Below, piece by piece: positions 46,368 to 58,996 of a stretch of DNA of 64,000 nt. Location: NCBI GenBank assembly GCA_003024175.1, contig MDYQ01000057.1:1-64000 (forward strand), given 5' to 3'. Position 1 is the stretch's first letter. Each line of letters opens with the position of its first letter. Below the pieces are notes generated by a model, which had not been told where the DNA came from, made no database searches, and worked only from the letters and a program-made list of their open reading frames with translations. The stretch is from Planoprotostelium fungivorum. Its lineage: Eukaryota; Evosea; Variosea; Cavosteliida; Cavosteliaceae. Both the position numbers and the translations under genes were made by a program.

Positions 46368-46778
46368 AATTAATATAAAGATGATCGCTCATGTAAAGAA
46401 TCATTTTCGAACGCAGGATGTCCATCGACGGCTTGTTTCAAATTCATTTTCCAGAATGTTGTATCTATCTGATCTCCGTGGATACAAGCAACAAGTTCTG
46501 AGGTGCATATCGAATTTTTGTTGTCCACACTTCCTCTTCGATTTCTTGCACATATCTCTCCTATCTTATTCTTGTTACTTCATCTGAGACTGCTCGATGT
46601 CCTCATGGCCTGTGTAGTGGTGCATCAAGAGAATTTCTTTCAAGTTGAACCAGAGATTCCGGTTGGAAAACAAGATTTTTATAAATCAGAGCGGCGTAAC
46701 TGGCCGATTAATCTCCGTCTACAGCACATCATCCAAGCTCTCTCCTGTGGAAGACACAGCGATAACGAAAAGAAAACC
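46368..46778. other. Intergenic region before the hybrid kinase gene
   Basis: About 410 bp with AT-richer sequence (AATATAAAG just after the stop at 46367 may serve as poly(A) signal). Short frames only; presumed 3' end of one gene and promoter of the next. Confidence 0.45.
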
Positions 46779-49700
46779 ATGAGCGATCCTCCCTCAGCTA
46801 AGAGGCAGAGAACGGAAAAGTTTGTGCTTGGAGGTTCGTCCAATGGCTCTAGGTGATGACGATCTTGTGCGGTAGAAGAACACAATAATCACGAGATGTC
46901 ACAGATTCTCTCTGGGCAACATGATGAATCTCTCTGCATCCAGTCTGAGATCGTTTAGCCCTTCGTCGTCTACTACCTCTTCGCCTAGGAGCGATACAGT
47001 GGTATCGCAGCAGCTCGATAATTGCGGTTATACAGTTCGACAGAAGATTCAGGAATATGCGGAGGTGATTCGTTCAAATGCGACCTCCCATCTCCGGGCC
47101 ACAACACTACCATCGATCGAAATACTCTTCTGCATACAACACCACTCACAGCACCACATCATCATCTGATATCACTTGTTGCGTCAATTTTCACTCATCC
47201 AATCTATAGAGTTCAGCTACATTGTATAGAGTCACGAGAAGATCGGACGGCAAACCCATCTGTGTCTTAGTTGCCTCTGAGCCAGGTCTCTTATTTTCTC
47301 TATACCGCTCTGACTCCCGCAGGTTCAGAAGAATTTTCCAAAGAGATCTCTACCTGGAGAGAGCTCTATCCCGACGTACCTACTGCACCCGATGGCAACG
47401 GGTGAACAAATCGTCTCGCAGTATAAACTGAACATCACAGGGCCTTCATGCTCATCGAAGATCAACCGAACGGTGAGACCCTCTCTCACCATCTCCAACG
47501 ACATGGACCGCTGGGCAATAGTCTGGAAGGATTGCGCCATTTCTTTCGTATGGCGAAATGTGTCACCGAGGCCGTGCGAAAGATGCACGAGAAGCGCACG
47601 GTGCATTTTGGGCTGAGACCGGAGAATATCGTCTACGACGACACGGTAGAGAGAGTTCGCATCGTCAGCTGGTTTTATTCTGCGAAATTCAATATCACGG
47701 GGCAGATGCAGAGTGACTCGTGGAACAGCCGAGCTCTGGCACAATCCATGCTGCCATACGTTTCTCCAGGTGCCTACCCTGCATCTTCATTACTGACCTG
47801 TCGCAGAGCAGACGGGGAGAACGTCGTTCGATCCAGACTATCGTTCAGATTATTATTCTCTTGGTGTCGTTTTCTTCAAGGTATTTTCTCTTCAATTCGT
47901 ACTTTGTGACAAGAGACAGTCGTTATGCGGCAGACTACCTTTCAACGCTCCCACATCGGCCCAGGCCATACACTGTCACTTGGCCGTACACCCTCCTCTT
48001 CTCAGCACGATCAACCCGTCAGTTCTTTCATTCATTTCTTCGTTCCATTCATTTTGATATGGGTGTGTGGATGAACTGTTGTAGGATCATACCTGCAGGG
48101 CTATCACGAGTGATATCGAGGATGATGGAGAAGGCACCTCACGAACGATACCAGTCAGCCAGAGGAATACTATCCGATTTGCAGCAGTGCGAAGCGATAT
48201 TGGATGCTCTGCAGACAGACTCTCCCCTTTCTGAACAAAACTTTACTCCGGGGAAGAATGATATCTCCAATATCTTTAAGGTTCCCAATAAGGTAATCCA
48301 TCGATAGGATGCGAAATGCAAAAGAACGATGTCCCTCATACATCATTGATCGATCAATGATGTGGTCATCGCTGATAACAAAATCAGGTATACGGAAGAG
48401 AAGAAGAAATCAAGGCAGCGTTATATCACATCAACAAGATGATCACCACACCACCAAAAGAGGGCACCTGTAGCTCTACGATATTGATGATATCCGGTCC
48501 TTCGGGTGTGGGAAAATCTTCAGTCGTCAAACAAGTCAGGAGGCAACTCCGAGGTGCCGCTCTCATCTACTGTCAGGGGTCCTTTGACAAGTGAGAGATA
48601 TTCTTCTACTTTCACTAAATCGACCAGGAGCAACCGCGATCGACCATACACTGGAGTGTTAGACGCGGTGAGTGGACTGATCGACCTGCTGATGCAGGAG
48701 GATCACCACCGCATCGAATTCGTCAGAGATCAACTGGAGAGACGTCTCGGTGCGGGAGGTCCCGTGCTGGTGGATCTATTGCCTCGTCTGCGATTGGTCT
48801 ACAACGAGCCGATCGGTGCCGTCATTCCTCAGGAGACACAAGAGAGAGCACACGTATTCACGGAGTCTCTGATCACAGCTCTCGATGTTCTCGTTGAAGC
48901 CCTCGGTTCGAAGAAATTGGCGGAGATGGACGCCGCACAACAATCGAAGCAGCACAATCGTGTTCCCCTGATGATGGTGAATGTCACACGATATCACTGA
49001 GGGTGACCACGACAGACATTGGATGATATCCATTGGGCGGACCAGGCCTCTTATACTTTGATCTCTCGACTCCTGAAGGGCTGCAAGTGAGATACTGGAT
49101 GAGATATCGTTGAGTGATCGTGTGGCAGTACGAAGATCTTTCTGGTTGGATTGTACCGATCGAACGAGATGGACTTTTCTCTTCCCTTTGGGCCCTTCTT
49201 GGAGGAGATGAGAAGGGCGGGAATCAGCATGAAAGAGCTCAGCATCTCTCACTTGCGCCAGAATGACATCATCTCCATGGTGGCTGATACTCTCTCATGC
49301 TCCATCAGCTCGGCCGAATCCCTCGCCCAGTGGATCTCTGGGAAATGTCACGGAAATCCACTCTTCGTCGCACAATACCTCAGTCACCTCTATCTCAACC
49401 ACTACATCGTGGGTATCTACAACGAGACCCTCCTGACCTCTCCAGACATTCGACTACGCTGAGGGAGAATGGAGGTGGGATGTGGATCACATTCGTCAGA
49501 ACAGTTCTCCACCCGAAGACATTGTAGAATTTTTGCTCCAATCTCTGTCCAAAGCATCATCGAAGGAGATGCTCCAACTGGCAGCTTGTTTCGGTACTGT
49601 CTTCAGACCTTCTTCGGTGGCCTGGCTGATGGATTGTTCTCTCAACGAGGTAGAATCCAAGTGTTGGGAGGCCGAACGAGAAGGTGAATTGTGATGACTG

Positions 49701-52700
49701 GCTTTGCTCAGATGGTTAGGTTTTATCATGAGAGAGCATCTGGGGCAGAGATATCGGTTCTTGCACGATCGACTAGCCCACACGGCCTATCAGTTGAACA
49801 GTCCCGATGAATTAGCCAGGAACCACCTGCGAATAGGAAGATATCTCATGTACCAAGGAGGTGAAAATGGTCCCGACCTCTTCGAATTCATTCGACATCT
49901 CAATCTCGCCTCCGATCAGATCCGAGATCCCAAAGAGATTTGGGACTTGATTTCCTGGAATCTTCAGGCGGGAGTGAAGGTGAGTGTTGGGTGGAGTGAC
50001 ATCGAGATGTTGATGAAGACAGGCAAAAGACACACTGGCATACGAGTCAGCGTTGGAGTTCCTCTCCTTAGGTCTCAAACTGAGCCCCATCTCAACACCC
50101 TCCGAAGCATCAGACACTCAACGATCTCTACTCTTCCGTCTACGTCTGCAACGAGCTGAATGCAATTTTCTGTACAGAGGGGAGGTGGAAGACAGCGATG
50201 AGACGTTTCAGAGTTGCATGGAGTGGGCTGCAGATGACACAGAGAAGAGAGACGCTCTCTCCATCTGGAATGATGTCCGACTCTTCAGCTCCAAGTATGA
50301 CGTCATGATCGAGGGCACTCTGCAGGTGAGGAACTTCTTCGGAGGAAATTAAGAGCATCTAGTTCTTACGAAAGGCTGGATATGAGTTACCACGTCGTCC
50401 CACGTTGACCCAGATCACGGAGCAGGAGTCCAAGACAGATCGACGATTCCAGGAATTCGGAAAGATCGAACCGTGTGATCTGATCGTCCTGCCCTCTCAA
50501 CTGACAGAGACGGACATCTCCATCTTCAGATTGGTTCATCAACTGGCTGTGGCTCTCTGGTGGACGGCGGAGACATCTACACTCCGTTTACTCTGTGCCC
50601 AATTTGTGGGCATGTCAATGGATGTGGGGTTTCACCCTGCCATCTCCTTGCTCATTTGCTTGTATGCCAACTCAAAGTGCTACGCGGAACAATACTCTTT
50701 GGCTTACCGATGGGCTCTGCTGGCTGAGGTGATCATCTTATTACTCCATGATAGATGTCTTGTATAGATGCTCTTATGACACATGTCTGATATTGACAGC
50801 AACTCATTCAACACCCGAGTTGTACGCACAGTTGGCAATCGGCTTCAGTTTTGAACCTGGCCCTACCATTGGGTAGACCCCTCGCGTTATGCGCTGATAT
50901 CATTCGCAATGCATTCAAAGACGGAAGTGTGGCTGGAGATGGGTTCTTCTGCTGCATCAATGTCCTTCAACTGTTAAACAACACTCTGTGTGCCAGCAAC
51001 AACCCCCCAGAGGTAATGAGTTGAACTTTGTTCGTTGACATCTTCAGGCATTGAAAGAGCTGAACTCGATGATCTCGTGGTGTGAGAAGAGGGGACCACC
51101 GGGCATGTCATGGATGATCAAGGTGGCCAAACACAGAGTCGAAGATCAATACGGAGAGAGCACGACCTCCACTGAAGAGGAGGTCTTGTTATCTGGATCT
51201 CATGTAAGTCATCCATTACATGTAGAATACGATGAGCTGCAGCTGATGTGCACAGGACGCACTGAGAGGGTTGTTCTTCTACGGAAGTAATTTGAGGAAT
51301 TTGTATCTGACGGGAGACTACACAACATTGATCGAATACGTAGAGAAAGCCATTGCAGCCATCAATCCATTCTCCGGTGTGGTCGTGCCCCTCGAAGTGT
51401 ATTACTACGGGTGAGCCTCATTCATTCACCGAGACTGACGTGAGAAGCTCTCTGGGCCTCCTGTCTGAATTCAAGGGAATGAGAGACGAAGACAAACAGA
51501 GGAGTCTGGAGAGGGTAGAATTCTACCTGCACAAACTGAAGCAGTACACTCACTCTTGCCCCGCAAATTTTGCACATCGCTCTCTTCTTGTCGATGCTCG
51601 CATCAAACAAGTGAAGATGGTGAGAGCATGGCATTCTGTGTACATGGTGACCCGGATAGGAGGGAGACCTCTTCTCAATCATGGAAATGTTCCGTGAAGC
51701 TCTGAAGCTGGCCGAAACAGCTCACAACTACAACGACGCTGCCATTGCCGAGACCTTTCTATCTCGATGCCTGGAGGAAATCTCGAGGAAGATCCAACAG
51801 AAATCCCTCGTCACACACGCCAGGGCGGGAAACCGAAGACGACTGGAGACGAAACGGAGGAGAATCTCTCAGTCCAGCGTTTTCGGTGAGATCTCTTCGT
51901 ATACGCCGTTGATGCCACGACAGAGGCACCGAAGGGATACGAGGGAAGGAGAAGGAGATCGAACGAGTATGTCGTATCTGCTGAACTGGATCTGCAGACG
52001 GTGGTGAATGCCTCCCAGGAGATCTCCTCTGCGGTGGAGTTGGATGTTTTGAACCACAAGGTCTTGATGAACGTCACCTCCAGCTCGGGAGCTACGAAGG
52101 GTGTACTCTTGATCGCAGAGAGTGATGACGAAGGACAAGGGAGGACCCACGCACGATCTCCCCTCATCGTGTGCGCTCTCGCAAAATCTCAAGCGGAGTC
52201 GATCGAGGTGAATGCGTTCCTCAATGGGTGACTGAAGTGGGACAGAGTGTTCCACAGATGCGAGTGACCACCCTCAACGTTCCACTGGAAGAGGACAACC
52301 AAGAGCTGTGCTCCGCCTTCGTTCACTATTCCTGGAACTGTGGGGATATGGCCTCTTATCGAAGCGACTCTTCGATGGAGAATTCCACCGTCGTATTCTC
52401 TGAGGATCCTTATGTCAAGCGGAACAAGGTGAGTCCTTGTGATCAGAGGTGACTGACGGTGACAGGTGCAAGCGATGATCTGCATTCCATTCGTATCAAG
52501 AGGGAGAAGACAGGGGGCCATCTACCTGGAGAACACTCTGTACACGGGTGCTTTCACCCCCGATCGCTTGCGGATCATCCGCATTTTGATCTCTCAGATG
52601 ATGATCTCATTAGAGAATGCTCTTCTCGTCAAAGAGTTGTCCAGAAATTCAGAGGAGTTGAGAAAGAAGAACGAAGACATGACCAGGAGAGATCAAGTCA

Positions 52701-55002
52701 AAGACGAATTCCTCGCTCTCACTTCGCACGAATTGAGAACACCTCTCTCGGGTATCCTAGGTGAGATCATTCCCTGTGTGATATTCTATCACTCAGAGAG
52801 TGCATCGATATTCACGATTCACGCAGGCATGTGTTCTCTCATTTTGGATACAAAGATGAGCCAGGAGCAACAGGAATTTGTCGGGCACATACAAAATTCC
52901 GCTGAAATTCTCAACGAACTCGTGGGAGACATCTTAGAGGTGACTGTGATGGGCCATCCATCGTTCATCTCCTCTCCAGGTCTCCAAGTTGAAGGCGGGA
53001 AGAGTTCACCTAGAGAACAAACTGATGAGCGTCGTGGATGTGGTGGAGAGTTCCATCTCTGTGGTAGAGTTCAGAGCCATCTACAAAGGACTGAACCTGG
53101 TGTACACCCTAGCAGACGATGTCCCTGATAACATGGTGGCGGATCGGTCCAGAGTACAACAGGTGATGATCAGATGACCCACACCATTCAGATAATGAAT
53201 GACAGGTCTTGGTCAACTTGTTGAACAATGCCATCAAATTCTCCGAGTCAGGGGACATCCGAGTCAAGTTGAGTATGGTCACGGACGAACAGACGAAGAG
53301 GAGGAACAAGGAAGAGGATGAGGATGAGGAAGAAGATCCACTATCGATGACAACAAACGGAAGTGAAGGTGTTCCACGGAGTTATATCAGGTGAGAGAGA
53401 GGAATGGGAGTACAAGTGAATCCTTCAGGTTTCAAGTGGTGGACAATGGTATCGGAATATCTCCGGAGAATGCTGATCTGTTATTCCGACCGTTCAGTCA
53501 AGTGGAGTCATCCAATCATCGTCAAGCACAAGGCACTGGTCTTGGCCTTCACATCTGTCAGTCATTCCTCAATGAACACCCTCTATCACTCTCTATCTCA
53601 CTCTCCATCTCACTCTCCATCTCACTCTCTATCTCACTCTCCATCTCACTTCATCCATCACCCTACATCGATCACTCTCTTAATAACTCTGTTGGAACTC
53701 ATCTCACAGATGTTAGGTCGTCAGATGTGTCAGCTGATGAATGGAAGAATCTGGCTGGAAGACTCAAAGACGAACGTGGGCTCCACTTTCGCTTTTCAGA
53801 TTCCTCTCGGGATAGATGGTGTATCTACAACGGCCAATCTCTCCATCACCGACTTCCAGCACACTCTGGCCCCAGGGTTCGTTCAATGGCTCACGATCGA
53901 TTCTAAATCCATCAGGAACAACAGTAGCACCCTGGCCTCATTGATGAACAGAGAAGAGATGCCTTCGCTAGGGAATGGAAAAGAGAGAATCATTCTGTGG
54001 ATCCACAACATATCGAATCGAGAGGTGTGTAGAACAGAGATTCTCATCTGACCCTCTCAGATCCTCCTTGCCTTGTTGTCCCGCGTTGCGCAAGTCAGCC
54101 CCGCCAACAGCATGGAAGATGTTCAGAGCCTCATGAAGAACCACTTGGCTTCCATTCTCGTTGTGGACATCACACTGGTCTTGTCCTCACGCTTAGATCG
54201 ATATCTCTCTACGGCCTCTTATTCTGGTCTCCTTGTCACGGTAGGAAATGCTCTGGAATTGAAGAAGAGGAGCGAGATTGAGTTGCCTCTCCATCAAGTC
54301 ACGCCTCTAAAGGTATTTCTTGAATAAGAATCAATCTCCACTGCACCGACATGATCACATTGGCGAGAGATAGAACTGAAGACCATAGACGCCCCTGAAG
54401 CAATCGAATATCATCTCCAGCATGTCTGCAGCGTTTGAACGAATGAAGAAACCAGAAATACCCACTGAGAGCCGATCACCTAACGCAGTGAATAAGGTGA
54501 GGCTATGAGAAGCCCATTTCTGAAGCATCAAAGCCGTTAGGGGGAAAGATGAAGAGGGTGCTCGTGGTGGATGACAATGCATTGAACCGAAAGATGGTGT
54601 GCAAGATGTTAGAACCTCTAGGATTTCAGCTTGACTGTGTGGTGGATGGAAAGCTGGCGGTAGAAGCGTCATACCACAACCGATACGATGCTATTCTCAT
54701 GGTGGGCAGAGAGGACAAACGACACGTTATGACGTGAGCAGGATGTCCAGATGCCAGTGATGGATGGGCTGCAAGCGACTGAGATCATTCGACAGAAGGA
54801 AGCTCTACAGATGAGAAGGACACCGATAATAGGTCTGAGTGCCAGTGTTAGTGAACATGATCAACGAGTTTGTTATGATGCAGGAATGGACGATTTTGTT
54901 CCAAAGGTGAGGAGATGACCATAACGAGGCTGATAATGCCAGCCAATCAAAAGGGATCTCTTGATTAGTCGTCTGGAAAATTGGCTGAGGAAAGAAGAAT
55001 GA
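46779..55002 (+). CDS. Giant hybrid sensor: pseudokinase-AAA ATPase-TPR-GAF-histidine kinase-receiver
   Basis: Signalling protein of more than 2,000 residues. Order: (1) a Ser/Thr-kinase-like domain whose catalytic loop reads VHFGLRPENIV (HRD to HFG) and whose DFG site is lost, so a pseudokinase; its C-lobe has FDPDYRSDYYSLGVVFF and MMEKAPHERYQSARG. (2) A PknK/MalT-type STAND AAA domain with Walker A GPSGVGKSSVV and Walker B TLDDIHWAD, then a TPR-like helical region. (3) A GAF domain (VVNASQEISSAVELDVL). (4) A histidine kinase with H-box SHELRTPLSGIL, N-box NLLNNAIKFS, G1 VVDNGIGISPEN and G2 GTGLGLHIC. (5) A receiver domain (KRVLVVDDNALNRKMV, DVQMPVMDGLQAT, MDDFVPKPIKRD) with the phospho-Asp and Lys. 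This architecture is known from fungal and amoebozoan hybrid kinases. Very many short introns. No transmembrane segment, so a cytosolic sensor is inferred. Confidence 0.9.
53589..53648. repeat. 12-bp minisatellite in a histidine-kinase-gene intron
   Basis: Five copies of a 12-bp unit (CTCTCYATCTCA type) lie inside the 160-bp intron 53557-53716. Splicing this intron from GTCAGT to TTAG joins GLGLHIC with RQMCQLMNGRIW, restoring the family's G2-box context. Confidence 0.85.
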
Positions 55003-55087
55003 ATGGAGCATGTTTTTTCTTTTTATATTATAAATATCTCCTAATATTTCACTAAAATTAGGCTATGGTAACATAAACAGATTATCT

Positions 55088-55614
55088 TTATTGGAAGATT
55101 GAGATTGGGATTATTCTCCTGAGATATTGATACTTTTCCAGCTCAGAGAGTGGGAAATCCATAAGATTACCAACATCTGGGATGTAATCTACTGGAATAA
55201 TACCTTCTTCATTCCCTCTAGTATCTTGAGATGGGAAACTGGAGTCAAATCTGTCTGTTTTTGATGTGTCCTCCATAGAGTGAGAAGAAGAGCCTAAACT
55301 TCCACTGAAAAGTAGACCTACAAAGATCATCTTTAATGGAATATGTACCCTTTTGTGATGCTTCACAGCCCTTGTCATCTTCATCATCTTGCAATACTCT
55401 CCAGCATCATTGAAAACTTTTGCTTGTGCCTTGCTACCTACTGATAAATCCCTTCTTATGATCTGTGGCTTTGTTTGTTTCACTTGTCCTATATTGGATG
55501 TACTAAACTCTCTCAGTACCATTCGCATTGCCTCAGCAATATCTAAAAACAAATCAGAAAGACACAGTGATTTGTATCAATATATAATATGTTCTGCTCA
55601 CCATTCACTGTCAT
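55088..55614 (-). CDS. Unknown small protein
   Basis: Not recognised. A short first exon at 55614 (MTVN) splices in phase through a GTGAGC donor and a TTTTTAG acceptor to DIAEAMRMVLREFSTSNIGQ. The product of about 155 residues has a basic, Lys/Arg/Gln-rich first half (KQTKPQIIRRDLS, KMTRAVKHHKRVH), a hydrophobic piece (MIFVGLLFSGSLGSSS) that may be partly intronic, and an acidic second half ending in IPDVGNLMDFPLSELEKYQY. Composition is more AT-rich than neighbouring genes. A MITE copy lies 57 bp upstream of the start. Confidence 0.5.
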
Positions 55615-55670
55615 ACCTGTCACAGGTCAGTATCCATTTTTCACTAAATATTACATATTGTATGAATATG

Positions 55671-55799
55671 GTTTGGTTTTTCTGGTTGGTGTCCATGCAT
55701 TTGGATCACTAATTCTTTTGTCATGCATATTCCAGTAGCCGGGAGAGAAGTGATCCATTCTCAATGCACCATTTGACTACCAACCGGAAAAACCGAATC
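55671..55799. mobile_element. MITE, copy B (129 bp, inverted-repeat ends, 5-bp target duplication)
   Basis: Matches 17985-18114 in reverse orientation with only a handful of differences. The ends share GTTTTTCTGGTTGGT-type inverted repeats (one end has CCGGTTGGT). It is flanked by perfect ATATG direct repeats at 55666-55670 and 55800-55804, so it is a genuine transposition product. Non-coding. The 5-bp duplication and the ends do not let me assign a superfamily. Confidence 0.92.
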
Positions 55800-55923
55800 A
55801 TATGCTTAACATAGTGCAGTCAAAACGACACCGCCGCTATGCGAGCTAGAGCCTGAGAGCCCCATAGAGGCCCTGGGGACACCACAATGAGAACAGAGAA
55901 AATAAAAAGAGAATAAAGAAGGC

Positions 55924-56298
55924 TCAAGACTCACTGGTGGGGGCGGTCTGGGCGGAAGGAGGTATTATGGCGTCTCTGAGGCCCTCCCAGTCAGCGTCGG
56001 TGTTGGCAGCTTGAGCATCGGCATACCACACATCGATAGTGGCGTCCTCTGAGCGTATGAATTTACCTTTTGAATATTCGACGTGGCGCCGGAATGATTT
56101 GGACGAAATCTGTGATCCTGAAGGTATCGTTACCTGTGAATGCTCGAGACGAAGTCTAAGAAGATAGACCTGAAAAGAAATAAGTCAGATTGAAGACAGA
56201 CCATACGATGAATGAGAGATGAATGAGAGACGTCTACGAGCGTCCACCTGTGCGGAATGAAGGTCTCTGAAAAGTGGAAACGTTTTCAACAAGTTACG
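55924..56298 (-). CDS. Unknown protein, C-terminal exons (start not located)
   Basis: Not recognised. Exons that join in phase encode RNLLKTFPLFRDLHSAQ, then VYLLRLRLEHSQVTIPSGSQ, then ISSKSFRRHVEYSKGKFIRS, then EDATIDVWYADAQAANTDAD and a tail to a TGA at 55924. The DLHSAQVYLLRL and DATIDVWYAD stretches look like conserved protein. Upstream, an acceptor (TCATAG) precedes the first visible exon at 56298, but I could not find an initiating Met within range. It may be a small gene or the end of a broken one. Confidence 0.42.
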
Positions 56299-56548
56299 CT
56301 ATGATATCTTTTTGCGATATCGCGACATCGATCGATCGCAAAACAGCCCTACCCTGTCTGTAAAGTGTTGTTCTCGTCTGTACAGATGAAAAGAGGTGTA
56401 TGGGAGGTGTACACAAAGTATGCTCTGAGCAGACACGAAGAGAAACACAAGCTTTACCTTTCACCTATTTCTTTGTATTCATTCCGTTTCTGTAGTTGTT
56501 CTCCGTATTCAATTCCATTAGACAAAATTGACTATTTATTCCAAGAGA

Positions 56549-58921
56549 TCAATTCAGATTGAGAAGGTGCCTCAGCCTCGTATTCTCCTCTTCAAGCTTT
56601 TGTTGTCGATCTTTCATCTCCTTCACCTCATCCATCAATACTTCCATCATTTCCTACGCGTAATTTAATGAAGATAACCAGATATACCTCTACCTGTACA
56701 GATTGGGAATGCCTGATCATTTCCATTTGGATTGTTTGTCCTTGCATGTGCAGTCTTGTCATGTAATGTGCCATGATGTCCTCTATCATGTTCCTCATCA
56801 CTGCTGCCTGTACATCTACTTGTGCTTCTGTCCTCTCTCCTCGACTCTCCTTACTCAGTGTCTGTTTTGAATTGCTTTCATTGGATATGGGTAATTCTGT
56901 CACTTGATCTGTTTTACCCTGGGAACTGTCACACATCGATCCATTGGAACCCTCCTCTATAGGAACTCACGGTGACTGTTTCTGTTCTGTTTGTCGTCTC
57001 TAGAGGACTGATGGCAGTTGGTTGCTCGGACAACTCAAAAGGTGGAATGTCGTTCCTGAGTATGCTCGAGTCTAGTGTCTGGTTGTAAGAGGTAGGGACT
57101 AAGAAATTGTCTGTCTTCTGTTGTATGTCAGTTGAGATGCATTGTGGTAGCTACAACCACTCGTATCTGTGGAGGCATATCTTGCTCTGGCTCTATGGGT
57201 AAGGATATCTGTTGTTGTTTACCTTCATATACTTATTTTGCCACACCTTTTTGACGTTTGGGTTGCTTATTGGTACACTGTAATCGATCTTTGATGCCGT
57301 TCTAGAGGCTATGGGAGACAGTACACTATCTGCGTCTATCTTTGCATTCTATTGTATGATGTGAATATGATCCAACTTTGAACGGTTACCTTCACTCCTC
57401 TACTGAGATTCTTGTCACGAGAATAGGTGCGATCACTCAATAATTGTGATATTCTACCGTGGTCTGTGTTCGTTGTAACCCGTGAAACGTTCGGCTTTGT
57501 GGGTGTCAATATGCTGTCTTCAGATATCTGAATGATGATCACTGCTTTGTCCATCGATCGCCAGGCAAGATCACCTGAGACCGGGAGGGAAGCACGCCTT
57601 CAGACTCTGTATACCTCTTAACTCTTGACGCAGCTGTTGTGGGGGCAGGTGTAATCATCTGTGATGGCATAGCAGAGGCCTTAATGGTGTAATTAGCAGA
57701 AAGAGTGATACAGTATTCCTCACATTCCGTGTGGGTTGACTCGGGGGATTAAGCACGCATAGTCTCACAATGCCAAGTGGTACGTGAGCATGAATCACAG
57801 CCAACGGTTGCCTGAGAGTTGATCAATTTAGATAGAACACATTCATCGCACCCCTTCATACTGTAAAATAAGATTTTACCATTGGCCGTTCCCATCATGA
57901 TCTTATCAGATGACTGTGTGATCGCAGTGAGTGACTCCTCCGTTGCGATCTCAGCTGCAATCTACGATGCGTTATATTCAGTGGATGTGGATCGGGTAGT
58001 ATTACCTTCTTGAGATTCACGTCAAAGATGATGATCCGTCCATCATAAGAAGCAGAGAGTAGATGGGATGAGTTGAACGTGGAGAAAGTAATTGCAGTAA
58101 CCGGAGCGCCGTGCACCTGCTCCATTCAGACGAGACCAAGCGTATGAGAGTCACCTTATCAAAATGATGCTTCACAGCATCTCCTTTGCTGTTCAAATCC
58201 CAAAGGTAGACCGATCCGCCGTCGTCACATCCAGCTAAGGTGTATCCATCTTTGAATTGAAGACAGTTCACGGCATCTGAGGCGCTGTTCTTCCATTGGA
58301 GTTTGGACTTTCCAGTACTTATGTTCGAGTAGGATACACAACCAGACTCATCAGAGATGGCGATGTGATCACCAGAGAATCTCACACATTTGATAGCTCT
58401 TCTGTGCATCTGTCTTCGGTTCATCTCTTCGGACTAACAGACTTCTCTCTTACACTTAACGTCTTGATGTCCGCTTTCGTCTTCAAATCGTGTATGATCA
58501 CTCTGCCATCTTCCAGGCCGTATGCCACATATCTTGAAGTGATGTCTAGACATAATACCTCCGCCTGAATTGAACATTAATTCCTGATGTGAAGCTAGAT
58601 TACGTACATTGTTGGGAGAACGAATCAAATCATCCTGTCTCCCGCTATTGAAGTGATGAATCACTATTGTTCCTTTGTTGGAACAGGATCCTAACAATTG
58701 GACTGCTCTAATCAGAACATCTCAAATAATCGTCTCTCACAAGAGGTGTTCCAACACATATCATTGATAACCGAATCGGAGGGATGACTTTTGTGTAGTT
58801 CCTTCAAGGGCTTAGGATCCTTCTCTGTCCCTCCTATATTCCATAGATGGATATAACTCGAAGCCGCAGACACTATCTTATATCCGCGGTCCTCCATCTG
58901 ATCTCTGTTTTGAAGGATCAT
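56549..58921 (-). CDS. NEDD1: NEDD1 (gamma-tubulin ring complex targeting factor)
   Basis: WD40 protein that recruits the gamma-tubulin ring complex to centrosomes and basal bodies. The N-terminal propeller begins YKIVSAASSYIHLWNIGG, then LLGSCSNKGTIVIHHFNSGR, VAYGLEDGRVIIHDLKTKAD, CVRFSGDHIAISDESGCVSY, DGYTLAGCDDGGSVYLWDLN, and VHGAPVTAITFSTFNSSHLL followed by SASYDGRIIIFDVNLKK, which resembles the human NEDD1 'HKAPASGICFSP' blade. A low-complexity Ser/Thr/Pro linker follows. The C-terminus VMRNMIEDIMAHYMTRLHMQ, QGQTIQMEMIRHSQS and the coiled coil MKDRQQKLEEENTRLRHLLN match the gamma-tubulin-binding tail. Stop at 56549. Start is either 58921 or the Met at 58897. With RSPH3 this supports a centriole-bearing, ciliated cell. 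Confidence 0.85.
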
Positions 58922-58996
58922 CCGTTTGTGCTGAAACGCGGGAAAGATGGGTTTCAAATCAATAAAAATCAAGCACTTGTTGAAATTGTGCTCTTT

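Noticed and set aside
53589-53648. The 12-bp repeat array as a possible CRISPR-like or coding repeat
   Set aside because: The units are contiguous with no spacers and lie inside a well-supported intron, so it is an ordinary minisatellite.
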